A DNA stretch of 64,000 nt from an uncultured Anaerolineae bacterium (GTDB lineage: Bacteria; Chloroflexota; Anaerolineae; Aggregatilineales; Phototrophicaceae), in contig CALIEB010000001.1 in assembly GCA_938022205.1 (NCBI GenBank), forward strand, positions 186,001 to 250,000. The letters run 5' to 3'. The position numbers and the translations under genes were made by a program. Shown here piece by piece: positions 40,978 to 48,570 of the stretch. Every line of letters starts with the position of its first letter. Positions within the stretch are counted from its first letter, which is position 1. The notes beneath the pieces were generated by a model. It saw only the letters and a list, made by a program, of their open reading frames with translations, was not told where the DNA came from and did not search any database.

Positions 40978-43536
40978 TCAGCTGCGCAGCTTGGCGTTGA
41001 GTTCGCGCTCGGCGGCTTGCACGATGCGAGCGCGCACTTTGGCAACGTCCTTGTCGGTCAGCGTCTTCTCATCGGTTTGGTAAGTCAGCGCATAAGCGAG
41101 GCTCTTGCTGTTGGGCGGCAAGTTTGCGCCTCTATACACGTCAAACAGGCGCACGTCACGTAGCAGCGCGCCGCCCGCCTTGCGGATGACCGTTTCGACT
41201 TGCGCGGCAGGCAGGCTTTCGTCGACGACCAGCGCAATGTCTTCCAGAACAGCGGGCGTAATCGGCAGCGGCTTGACCGCGTGGCGTTTGGGCGCAAGTG
41301 CCAGCAGTGCCTCAAGGTCTAGCTCTGCCACCAGCACAGGCGCACCCGTCAGCTTGAACGCGCTCGCCACCAATGGATGCAGCTCACCAAACGCGCCGAC
41401 TGCCTGCTCGCCCACATGCACGGTGGCGGAACGCGCGGGATGCAAGCTGCTATGACCCCCCAGCGTGTAGCGCACGTCGCGCAGGCGCAGCCCACGCAGC
41501 ACACCCTCAATCACGCCCTTCATGTCGTAAAAGTCGACAGTCTCGCTACTCTGCTGCATCCACGCGCTTTCGCTGCGCGCGCCCGTCATGAGAACCCCTA
41601 AGCGCAGCAGCTCGTCCGGCAGCGTTTGCCCTTCGCCTAGCAAATAGACATGCCCGACCTCAAACACTTGCTGGCGCGGCGTAAAGCGCGCGTTCAGCAG
41701 CGCGTTGTGCAGCAAGCTGACCAACAGGGTGTGGCGCATGACGGTCTTGTCACTGGCGATGGGGTTGGCAAGTTGCACGTAGCGCGCCTGTGGCAGTGAG
41801 GACGGCAAGCCCTGCGGCGTGAGCATCGCTTCTAGTTCGGGCGCGGTCATACGATAGCTGATGTTCTCGGTCAACCCCAACGACACGCAAATGTCACGCA
41901 CGCGCTCTTCGAACTCATTGCGGACGTTGGTGCGCTGCGGCGGCGTTTGGTCGTGCAGCATTGTGTTGGGGATGTTGTCATAGCCCATCACACGCGCGAT
42001 TTCTTCGACCAAGTCCGCCATACCCACGACACCCTCGCTCATGTCGGTGCGATAGTCAGGAACGCCGACGCGCAGCGTGTCACCCATTAGCGTCACGTCA
42101 AACGCGAGGCGCGTCAGCATCTCCGCCACGTTCTGCACGCTCAGCTCCACACCGAGCAGACGCTTCACCTCGCTGATGGGCAGATCAATGCAAAGTGGCG
42201 CGGGCGGCTTAGGATATTCGTCCAGCGCGTCCTTTGCCACCATGCCACCACCCCACTGGCGCATCAGCTCAATGCCGCGACGGCAGCCAATAATAGCGCG
42301 CGAGGGGTGAATGTTGCGGCTAAAGCGCGTGGCGGCTTCGGTGAACACCTTTTGCGCTTGGCAGGTCTTGCGAATGTTGATGAAGTGCCAGCTCGCCGCT
42401 TCTAACAGAACGTTGGTCGTCGTCTCGCTGATTTCGGTTTCTGCGCCGCCGATAATGCCGCCCAAGCTCAGCACGCCCGCCGTGTCACACACCAAGATTT
42501 GGTTTTCGCCTAACACGCGCTTTACGCCATCCAGCGTCTCTAGCGTTTCGCCTGGCTCGGGCGTGCGCGTGATAATCGTTGGCACGCCACCGCCCGCCCG
42601 CTGCACCAGCTTGTCGTAATCAAAGGCATGCAGCGGCTGCCCCATCTCAAACGTCACGTAGTTCGTCACGTCCACAATGTTGTTGATAGGACGCTGACCT
42701 GACAGCTTGAGACGATACTGCACCCAATAGGGCGAGGGCTTGACCTGCGTGCCTTTCAAAAGCATCGCCGTGAAACGCGGGTTGAGGTCGGGGTTGCGAA
42801 TTTCGATTTTAGCTTGCCCAAAGATGCTGTCGCCCTCCTGCAGCACTGGCACGTTGGCATCAAGCTGCACGCGCAGCGGCTTGTTGGTCAGTGCCGCCAG
42901 CTCGCGCGCCACGCCCAACACGCTGTAGCAATGCCCTAAGTTCGGCGTAAGCTCAATGTCAAACACGACATCACCCAAGACATCCTGCAGCGGCGTTCCC
43001 GCCACAAAGCCCGCGCGCTCCTCCATGAGAATGACACCCTCATGCTCGTCGCTGATGCCCAGCTCAAGCTCCGAGCAGACCATGCTCTTGTTGTAGATGC
43101 CGCGCAGCTCCTTGCCCTTAAGCGTCATCAGCTTACGCTCTTCACTGTGTCCATCATAGACCACCGCGCCCTCGAGCGCGAAAGCCGTCCACAGCGGTGG
43201 GTCAAGCTCACCTTGCCCTAAGTAAGGGCGCAAGTTGGGCGCGCCCGTGACGCACTGCTCCAGCTCACCCGCGCCATAGTCCACCATCGCCAGCACGAGA
43301 CGGTCAGCGTTGGGGTGCGGCTTGACCTCGCGGATAGCCCCCAACAAAATCTTGTCGCGCGCCCACACCAAGTGGTGGCTCTTGGGCTGACGTATGCCCT
43401 CAATCGTTTGCTGCGGCACGCCAACATAGCGAATATGCGCCACCTCCAAGCCCGCAACCGTCAAGCGTTCTGCCACCCACTCGGCGGGCTGGTCAATCTC
43501 AACGAACTCTTTCAACCAACTCAACGGAACTTGCAT
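40978..43536 (-). CDS. pheT: Phenylalanine-tRNA ligase beta subunit
   Basis: 852 residues, somewhat longer than many. The N-terminal tRNA-binding OB fold reads EVKPHPNADRLVLAMVDYGA. The B3/B4 editing region contains NNIVDVTNYVTFEMGQPLHA, the B5 region lies around ISEVKRLLGVELSVQNVAEM, and the C-terminal anticodon-binding domain ends TDKDVAKVRARIVQAAEREL. It pairs with PheS to charge tRNA-Phe. AAGGAG precedes the ATG. Unusually, an SGNH-hydrolase gene separates it from pheS, but all three lie in one direction downstream of the T-box. Confidence 0.97.
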   Translation of the reverse strand: MQVPLSWLKEFVEIDQPAEWVAERLTVAGLEVAHIRYVGVPQQTIEGIRQPKSHHLVWARDKILLGAIREVKPHPNADRLVLAMVDYGAGELEQCVTGAPNLRPYLGQGELDPPLWTAFALEGAVVYDGHSEERKLMTLKGKELRGIYNKSMVCSELELGISDEHEGVILMEERAGFVAGTPLQDVLGDVVFDIELTPNLGHCYSVLGVARELAALTNKPLRVQLDANVPVLQEGDSIFGQAKIEIRNPDLNPRFTAMLLKGTQVKPSPYWVQYRLKLSGQRPINNIVDVTNYVTFEMGQPLHAFDYDKLVQRAGGGVPTIITRTPEPGETLETLDGVKRVLGENQILVCDTAGVLSLGGIIGGAETEISETTTNVLLEAASWHFINIRKTCQAQKVFTEAATRFSRNIHPSRAIIGCRRGIELMRQWGGGMVAKDALDEYPKPPAPLCIDLPISEVKRLLGVELSVQNVAEMLTRLAFDVTLMGDTLRVGVPDYRTDMSEGVVGMADLVEEIARVMGYDNIPNTMLHDQTPPQRTNVRNEFEERVRDICVSLGLTENISYRMTAPELEAMLTPQGLPSSLPQARYVQLANPIASDKTVMRHTLLVSLLHNALLNARFTPRQQVFEVGHVYLLGEGQTLPDELLRLGVLMTGARSESAWMQQSSETVDFYDMKGVIEGVLRGLRLRDVRYTLGGHSSLHPARSATVHVGEQAVGAFGELHPLVASAFKLTGAPVLVAELDLEALLALAPKRHAVKPLPITPAVLEDIALVVDESLPAAQVETVIRKAGGALLRDVRLFDVYRGANLPPNSKSLAYALTYQTDEKTLTDKDVAKVRARIVQAAERELNAKLRS

Positions 43537-43624
43537 GATTTCTCCTTGTCATTGTGTCCATTGTGGACGCAGTACCCTGCGCCCGCTGCTGAGGTCGTCT
43601 GTCCTATAAAGAAGAGCGTTGCCC

Positions 43625-44746
43625 TCACTCGTTCTGCCCTACAAGTGGCGCGAGAACGCGCGTGATAGCGTCCGCCACCACCAAATTGCCCCACGCCGTC
43701 ATGTGGTGCGAGTCAATCCAAATCGACAAATCAAGGTCGTCAAACAAGCTGCCTAAGTAAACAAGCCGCTCTTCGCGCGCCGCCGCCTGCTGCCAGTGCG
43801 GATAGACTTCGCGGGTTAGCTCAACAAAACCGTGTGGCACGTTCCAAAGAAACGCCTGCTCGTCGTCGCTCAGGGCGCGCGCTGACATCGCTAGCACGGG
43901 CTGCACGAACGCGACTGCTTCAAAGCCGTACGCTTGCGCCAACGCCTGCAAGCTACGCACGTTCGCCAAGTACGTGTCGGCGACCGCCGCGACAAACGCC
44001 GCGTCAAACGGCGGACTGACTAGCTGGCTAAAGTCCTCCTGCGGCTGTGCGGGCGCAAGCAAACGCGCGAGGTTGCTCGTGCGCAGCACGTCCAGCACGC
44101 TGGGCGCAGGAGAGCGGCTGCCAAGCGGCGCGAAGGCTTCGGCGAACATGTGCGCGCCCGCTTTACCGTAGCGGTGCGCGGCAGCGATGTCATTGTTGCC
44201 GTCGTAGAACACCACCACATCCGGCACGTCGCCACTGGCAAGCAGCCGCTGCAGCAAAATCAGGTTCTGCGTGCTGTTGTAGCCCAATTCACCCCAGTTC
44301 ACCGCGCAAATGGTCGGCAAATTGGCTTGCACGTAAGCAGGAATGGTGTTCTCATCAGACACGCCGTAGCCCCACATCGTCGAGCCACCGAAGAAGAAGA
44401 CGCGCGGCGCGCCATCCACACAAGTGGCATTGGGCGTGACGCGCCGCCCGCGCGCGTCGACATTAATGTGTTGCCCCTGATAGGGCTGCGTGCGCCATAG
44501 CGTGTAAGGCGAGTACTGCCAGCGGTAAATCACTTGTAAATGCTCTGTCCAATACTGCGCTGCCCACGCCTGTTGATAGTAGTACGGCAGGCGCAACATG
44601 CGCGCTTTCAAAGCGTCATCTGGTGTAGGACGTGGAAATACCGTCATAAACGCGCCCGCCAGCACGTCTGAAAGTAGCAGCAGCAGCACAACGGTCAACA
44701 GCACCGCCGCCGCGCTGCGATAGATTGCCCACGCCCGCGCCAACAT
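43625..44746 (-). CDS. Membrane-anchored SGNH/GDSL-type hydrolase between pheS and pheT
   Basis: 373 residues. An N-terminal anchor helix (AAAVLLTVVLLLLLSDVLAG, about 12-32) is followed by an SGNH-fold domain with block I VFFFGGSTMWGYGV (Ser near 123), block III-like VVVFYDGNNDIAAAHRYG with Asn, and block V IWIDSHHMTAWGN, with Asp and His of the catalytic pair. This group often deacetylates or esterifies cell-surface polysaccharides. The ATG overlaps the pheS stop (TGATG), so it is translationally coupled to pheS. Why it lies inside this operon is unclear. Confidence 0.82.
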   Translation of the reverse strand: MLARAWAIYRSAAAVLLTVVLLLLLSDVLAGAFMTVFPRPTPDDALKARMLRLPYYYQQAWAAQYWTEHLQVIYRWQYSPYTLWRTQPYQGQHINVDARGRRVTPNATCVDGAPRVFFFGGSTMWGYGVSDENTIPAYVQANLPTICAVNWGELGYNSTQNLILLQRLLASGDVPDVVVFYDGNNDIAAAHRYGKAGAHMFAEAFAPLGSRSPAPSVLDVLRTSNLARLLAPAQPQEDFSQLVSPPFDAAFVAAVADTYLANVRSLQALAQAYGFEAVAFVQPVLAMSARALSDDEQAFLWNVPHGFVELTREVYPHWQQAAAREERLVYLGSLFDDLDLSIWIDSHHMTAWGNLVVADAITRVLAPLVGQNE

Positions 44747-45777
44747 CAGAACTGCCCTAAGAAGCGCAAATCGTTGCCCCAGAAATAGCGGATGTCTTGA
44801 ATGTCGTGCTTCAACATGGTGATGCGCTCGGGACCCATGCCAAAGGCGAAGCCGCTCCACACGCTGGGGTCATAGCCGCCGTTACGCAGCACATTCGGAT
44901 GTACCATGCCGCTGCCCGCCACTTCCAGCCAGCCGGTGTACTTGCACACGCGACAGCCCGCGCCGCCGCACAAGAAGCACTCCACGTCAATTTCCATGCT
45001 CGGCTCGGTAAACGGAAAGTACGACGCACGGAAGCGCACCGCCGTGTTCTCACCAAAGAGCCGCTTGAGAAACTGGGTGAACGTGCCTTTCAGGTCGCTC
45101 ATACGCACGTTGCGCCCAACCACCAAGCCCTCAACTTGGTGGAACTGCACCTCGCTGCGGGTGGTGATTTGCTCGAAGCGGTAGCACATGCCGGGTAACA
45201 CAACGCGAATGGGCTGCGTGCCGTTCTCGCCCAGTTCATGCATGGCACGAATTTGTCCGGGCGAGGTGTGCGTGCGCAAAATGACGCTGGGGTCGACGGT
45301 GTAGAACGTGTCCTGCATGTCACGGGCGGGATGGTCAGGCGGGAAGTTAAGCTGGGTAAAGTTCATGTCGTCCAGCTCCACGTCGCGGCTCTTGTAGACC
45401 TGAAAGCCCATGTCCGCCCAGATTGCCATGATTTGCCGCAGCGTCTGCGTGCTAGGGTGCAGGCGACCGCTTTGGCGCGGGCGACCGTCTAACGTTACGT
45501 CGAGCGCGCCGCCCTCAAGGTCGCGTTGCAACGCCGCCTGTGCCAGCTGCGCCTCACGTGCGTCAAACGCGCTCGTCAGCGCGTCCTTCAGGGCGTTCAC
45601 CTCTTGCCCGTAAGCCTTGCGCGCTTCGGCAGGGATGCTGGCAATCTTGCTCAAGAGGTCACGCACCACGCCCTTACTGCCCAAATACTTCGACTTCCAC
45701 GCCGCGAGAGCTTCCGCCGTCGCCACACCTTGCAGCGCGTCCAACGCCTCGCGCTCGACTTGCTTGAGTTCACTCAT
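44746..45777 (-). CDS. pheS: Phenylalanine-tRNA ligase alpha subunit
   Basis: 343 residues. The N-terminal coiled coil is followed by the class II catalytic core: motif 2 MCYRFEQITTRSEVQFHQVE, then RASYFPFTEPSMEIDVEC, and motif 3 in SGFAFGMGPERITMLKHDI. A metal-type cluster of cysteines (CFLCGGAGCRVCK) sits before the last motif. It activates phenylalanine and charges tRNA-Phe with PheT. AAGGAG precedes the ATG, 19 bases downstream of the T-box terminator's T-run. Confidence 0.97.
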   Translation of the reverse strand: MSELKQVEREALDALQGVATAEALAAWKSKYLGSKGVVRDLLSKIASIPAEARKAYGQEVNALKDALTSAFDAREAQLAQAALQRDLEGGALDVTLDGRPRQSGRLHPSTQTLRQIMAIWADMGFQVYKSRDVELDDMNFTQLNFPPDHPARDMQDTFYTVDPSVILRTHTSPGQIRAMHELGENGTQPIRVVLPGMCYRFEQITTRSEVQFHQVEGLVVGRNVRMSDLKGTFTQFLKRLFGENTAVRFRASYFPFTEPSMEIDVECFLCGGAGCRVCKYTGWLEVAGSGMVHPNVLRNGGYDPSVWSGFAFGMGPERITMLKHDIQDIRYFWGNDLRFLGQF

Positions 45778-45795
45778 ACCTGCTCCTTATGCTAG

Positions 45796-46069
45796 AAAAA
45801 CAAAAACGCCCTCGCCCACTGTACGACAGGGACGAGAGCGTGCTGTTAGCTCCCGCGGTACCACCCTGCTTCAAAGCCACGCGGCTTTGCGCTCATTAGG
45901 GCTGTCACGTCAGCCTAAACGGTGCGGACTACGCAGGCTTGCGCCCTTCACCCGACAGCTCAGGAGCGAATTCTGTCTCACAACCGCGCGCCCTTGCAGC
46001 CTATGAAGCGCGCTCTCTGGGGTTGTGGCGCAAGCGCGCCAAGACACACGTTCTCCTTCAACGCCTTTC
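45796..46069 (-). promoter_or_regulatory. T-box leader (phenylalanine specifier UUC) of pheS
   Basis: On the minus strand the conserved T-box sequence AGGGTGGTACCGCGGGA (45867-45851) is followed by a long stem and two T-runs (45840-45796), the classic antiterminator/terminator pair. Upstream, a stem I region carries AGAGAG and a TGCAAGG distal loop. The specifier region reads GAATTCGC, with TTC at 45970-45968, a Phe codon that matches pheS downstream. Uncharged tRNA-Phe should favour antitermination and so raise pheS expression. Confidence 0.95.
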
Positions 46070-46075
46070 GCCAGT

Positions 46076-46105
46076 ATTATGAGCCGCCTGTCAAAAATTT
46101 GTCAA
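46076..46105 (-). promoter_or_regulatory. Promoter of the T-box - pheS transcript
   Basis: On the minus strand TTGACA (46105-46100) and CATAAT (46081-46076) are 18 bases apart; a second TTGACA follows at 46094-46089. Confidence 0.7.
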
Positions 46106-46142
46106 GTGATATTTTTCTAACGCGCACGACCGTTGTGAACTC

Positions 46143-46171
46143 TTGCGATACCTAAAAAACCTACCTACAAT
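46143..46171 (+). promoter_or_regulatory. Promoter of the small HTH gene
   Basis: TTGCGA (46143-46148) and TACAAT (46166-46171) are 17 bases apart, about 48 bases before the ATG at 46219. Confidence 0.6.
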
Positions 46172-46218
46172 CACAAAGTCTCTTTACTCATTCCATCCAT
46201 TAGAAAGGAAAGCGCACA

Positions 46219-46437
46219 ATGGCAGCAGAAACCCACAAACTTCAAATCGAAGAAGGCGCGGTTTATTCGCGCCAAGAAGCCGCCGAAGCACTCGGCATCA
46301 GCCTCAGCACGCTCAAACGCCTAATTAAAAAAGGTCACCTCGAAATCAGCAAGCCCGAAGGAATGCGTCGCATCTTCATCAAAGGCGAGAGCATCCTCAA
46401 AATGCTCCAAGCCACCAAGATTGAGCTAAGCGCGTAA
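46219..46437 (+). CDS. Small excisionase/MerR-like helix-turn-helix protein
   Basis: 72 residues made almost entirely of one HTH_17-type domain: AVYSRQEAAEALGISLSTLK, then RLIKKGHLEISKPEGMRRIF and a final helix. The pattern (YSRQEAAEALGISLSTLKRL, then a basic wing) is that of excisionase-family and MerR-like winged helices that bind DNA. No integrase or phage gene is nearby, so it is more likely a stand-alone regulator. AAAGGA lies upstream, and it has its own promoter, divergent from the T-box promoter. Confidence 0.82.
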   Translation: MAAETHKLQIEEGAVYSRQEAAEALGISLSTLKRLIKKGHLEISKPEGMRRIFIKGESILKMLQATKIELSA

Positions 46438-46554
46438 GCGCGCGCCGTTTTTGGTACTTGTATCATCGGATAAGCTGTGCTAAGCTATCGCTAGTAAAGC
46501 GTAGAGAACGCTATTGACCCGCAAAACACCTTTCTCACAGACGGAGAGCCGCCC

Positions 46555-46851
46555 ATGTTACGCATAACAACGGGACATAACGCACAAAAGCGCGCCGCGA
46601 AACCAGCGGCAGCGTTGGCACGTCCCGCCGTGTTGCGTGCCGCCTCGCGCGTGCGCCGTTTGTGGGGCATTATCCCCAGCCGCCTGCCCAAATTGCCCGT
46701 TAACATCTCCATTTTTACTTTGCGTGCCGCCTTACTCAGCTTGGCGGGTGCGCCTGTGATGGGCGTAATGGGTCTCGTGGGCATTGTTCGTTCGGATGAT
46801 GTGTCGTTTGGTCACCGTCTTGGTCTCATATCGCGTGGGAAGGAGCATTAG
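46555..46851 (+). CDS. Possible small basic orphan protein
   Basis: 98 residues without a recognisable domain. The first half is very basic (AKPAAALARPAVLRAASRVR), followed by a hydrophobic stretch (AALLSLAGAPVMGVMGLVGI) that could be one membrane helix. GGAGAG stands at acceptable spacing before the ATG, and codon use matches the neighbours. A strong terminator lies 36 bases after the stop, showing that some transcript ends here. It may equally be a non-coding transcript; I cannot decide from sequence alone. Confidence 0.4.
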   Translation: MLRITTGHNAQKRAAKPAAALARPAVLRAASRVRRLWGIIPSRLPKLPVNISIFTLRAALLSLAGAPVMGVMGLVGIVRSDDVSFGHRLGLISRGKEH

Positions 46852-46886
46852 CAGCGCAAGCTCACCCACAACCCTCTGACAGATAG

Positions 46887-46926
46887 AAGGGGTACGAGAC
46901 CAAGCAAGCTCGTACCCCTTTTTATT
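46887..46926 (+). terminator. Strong rho-independent terminator
   Basis: A perfect 12-bp stem (AAGGGGTACGAG with CTCGTACCCCTT, 46887-46898 and 46909-46920) has a 10-base loop and is followed by TTTATT. It ends the transcript of the small genes upstream. Confidence 0.92.
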
Positions 46927-46971
46927 GCGTGGTTTGCCAAGAACTAACCCCAACAACAGAGGTGTTAAGCG

Positions 46972-47223
46972 ATGAGTGCGCAAGACCAGAACAACCTACA
47001 AACGGAAGCAATGGAAAGCGTGTTAGCGTGGTTGGATGCGTTGCATAGTGCCGCAGCGGAAGGCACAGCAACCGAAACGTTACAAATCAGTCAGCGCGAA
47101 TTAATCGCCTATTTGCGCGATGTTATCTACACCGCACAGGAGACTATCCGCGAGTTGCAAAGTCAGCCATGCAGCGACATACCAACGCTGCGCGTGGTCA
47201 AGCCTGCAGAGAAAGTCGGCTAG
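46972..47223 (+). CDS. Uncharacterised small acidic protein
   Basis: 83 residues, predicted mostly helical (MESVLAWLDALHSAAAEGTA, then LIAYLRDVIYTAQETIRELQ), ending in a short basic tail with PTLRVVKPAEKVG. GAGGTG precedes the ATG at good spacing. I do not recognise a family. It sits alone between the terminator and the HNH gene. Confidence 0.6.
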   Translation: MSAQDQNNLQTEAMESVLAWLDALHSAAAEGTATETLQISQRELIAYLRDVIYTAQETIRELQSQPCSDIPTLRVVKPAEKVG

Positions 47224-47351
47224 TGTGGCGTGCGCAGGGACATGCCTGTTTAGGACGTTCACCAAGACAGCGCGCGGCCCAGACCACGCCGATTAGCGTC
47301 TATTGCCCTGAAAAGTGCCAGCAGTTAAACGAAAATTAACAACATTCGCGT

Positions 47352-47357
47352 TATAAT
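47352..47357 (+). promoter_or_regulatory. Possible -10 element of the HNH gene
   Basis: TATAAT with no convincing -35, 46 bases before the GTG start. Confidence 0.35.
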
Positions 47358-47402
47358 AAGCAAAGGTCAAGCGGACGTTAGCCCAAAGGAGAGCCTTTTG
47401 CC

Positions 47403-47954
47403 GTGTCCAGTTCAGCCATGCTTGTGCAAAGTCGCGTGCTGCTGCTCAATGGCAGCACATGGGAGCCGCTAGCGGTCATCAGCGTCCAGCGTGCAATCAA
47501 CCTGCTCTTGGACGAAAAAGCCGTCGTAGTCGAAGAGAGCGGCGAGTTCTTGCGCACGGTACGCGACAAATTCTCTATTCCTTCGGTGATTGCCCTACGG
47601 CGATACATCAACGTGCCGCGCCGCCACGCCCATTGGAGCCGCAAGGGCGTGCTGGTGCGCGACAATTACACCTGCATTTACTGCGGCGCGCAGCTAGGTA
47701 CGTTGCAGCGCGGCAAAGTGCTAGCCAAAGCAGATTTCACGATTGACCACATCGTCCCGCGCTCCAAAGGCGGCAGAGACACGTGGACAAACACGGCTTG
47801 TGCCTGCAGTGCTTGCAACCATAAGAAAGGCGACCGCATGCCCAACGACGCAGGCATGAGGCTGCGCTGGGAGCCGAAAACACCACGCACCAGCTACCTC
47901 GTGATTGCGCTCGGCACAGGGCCCGCCACATGGAAAAGGTACGTGGAAATCTAA
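47403..47954 (+). CDS. HNH endonuclease family protein
   Basis: 183 residues. An N-terminal segment (RVLLLNGSTWEPLAVISVQR, then AINLLLDEKAVVVEE) is typical of a widespread group of stand-alone HNH proteins. The nuclease core has zinc cysteines CIYC and CSAC, with FTIDHIVPRSKGGRDTWTN (the His-Asn-His-type core) and CNHKKGDRMP. The role of this family is unsettled; they are nucleases outside restriction loci. The start is a GTG with GGAG upstream; an ATG five codons later is possible. A TATAAT lies at 47352-47357. Confidence 0.85.
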   Translation: MSSSAMLVQSRVLLLNGSTWEPLAVISVQRAINLLLDEKAVVVEESGEFLRTVRDKFSIPSVIALRRYINVPRRHAHWSRKGVLVRDNYTCIYCGAQLGTLQRGKVLAKADFTIDHIVPRSKGGRDTWTNTACACSACNHKKGDRMPNDAGMRLRWEPKTPRTSYLVIALGTGPATWKRYVEI

Positions 47955-48151
47955 GCCATCTGCCCCGCTTCCTATCCACCCAGCAGTTCCCCCGCCAGAA
48001 GCGCGCCCAAGAACGCTTTGGCAGCCTTTTATTTTCCCTCCCAAAATACACGCAATTCTCATGAAAAATCTGGCAAACGTGCGTAACGTTTTGTTAGGCT
48101 TTCGCGTATAGTAAATGAAGCAAAACCCACTAGCTAAAAGGAAAAACCAGC

Positions 48152-48496
48152 ATGAGCGACGACGAGCAAAAACATCTTGAGGACATCGTTGAGGAAGTGA
48201 GCGAAGAAAGCGGGCAAACGCCGCTCGAACGCTTCTTCTACCACCAACGCCGCGCGTTAGAAGAGACCGGCAAGGCACTAGAGGCACTCTTTCCGCCCGG
48301 CTTCCGCGAGCATGGCAGTGCTGCCACGAAAGAGTTTAGCGCGGGCTTTCGCATCCTTATCGACGCGGCGATTGACGAGCTGAAGCGCGTGAGCGAGCGC
48401 GACGCGGATGCCCCCGCACAAGAGCGCAAGGATGACGATGACGACAACAAGCCTTCCACGACTGGCAAGGGCAAAATTAAGGTCAAGGTGGACTAG
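48152..48496 (+). CDS. Uncharacterised small highly charged protein
   Basis: 114 residues. The protein is acidic and helical at first (DEQKHLEDIVEEVSEESGQT), has a middle part FYHQRRALEETGKALEALFP and FSAGFRILIDAAIDELKRVS, and ends in a disordered charged tail with DDDDD then KGKIKVKVD. AAGGA precedes the ATG and a TATAGT is seen at 48107-48112. No family is recognised. It lies 75 bases before sufS on the same strand but is separated from it by an inverted repeat. Confidence 0.65.
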   Translation: MSDDEQKHLEDIVEEVSEESGQTPLERFFYHQRRALEETGKALEALFPPGFREHGSAATKEFSAGFRILIDAAIDELKRVSERDADAPAQERKDDDDDNKPSTTGKGKIKVKVD

Positions 48497-48516
48497 GCAC
48501 GCACGCCCCCTATCCC

Positions 48517-48567
48517 AAAGCCTCCGTTTCCGTTATCCTAAAGAGGACGCACAGACACGGAGGCTTT
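48517..48567 (+). promoter_or_regulatory. Hairpin that covers the sufS ribosome binding site
   Basis: AAAGCCTCCGT (48517-48527) and ACGGAGGCTTT (48557-48567) form a perfect 11-bp stem around a 29-base loop. The 3' arm contains the GGAGG that serves as ribosome site for the sufS ATG at 48571. It may be a translational control element, or a weak terminator of the upstream gene that happens to include the site. Confidence 0.6.
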
Positions 48568-48570
48568 CTC

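Noticed and set aside
46219-46437. Excisionase of a prophage or integrative element
   Set aside because: No integrase, attachment repeats or phage genes in the window; kept as a stand-alone HTH protein.
46427-46455. GCGCG/CGCGC hairpin before a T5 stretch after the small HTH gene
   Set aside because: Only five base pairs and the T-run starts several bases later; too weak to list as a terminator.
46491-46784. Minus-strand frame opposite the 98-residue orphan
   Set aside because: No ribosome site, no domain, and the nearby terminator is oriented for the plus strand.
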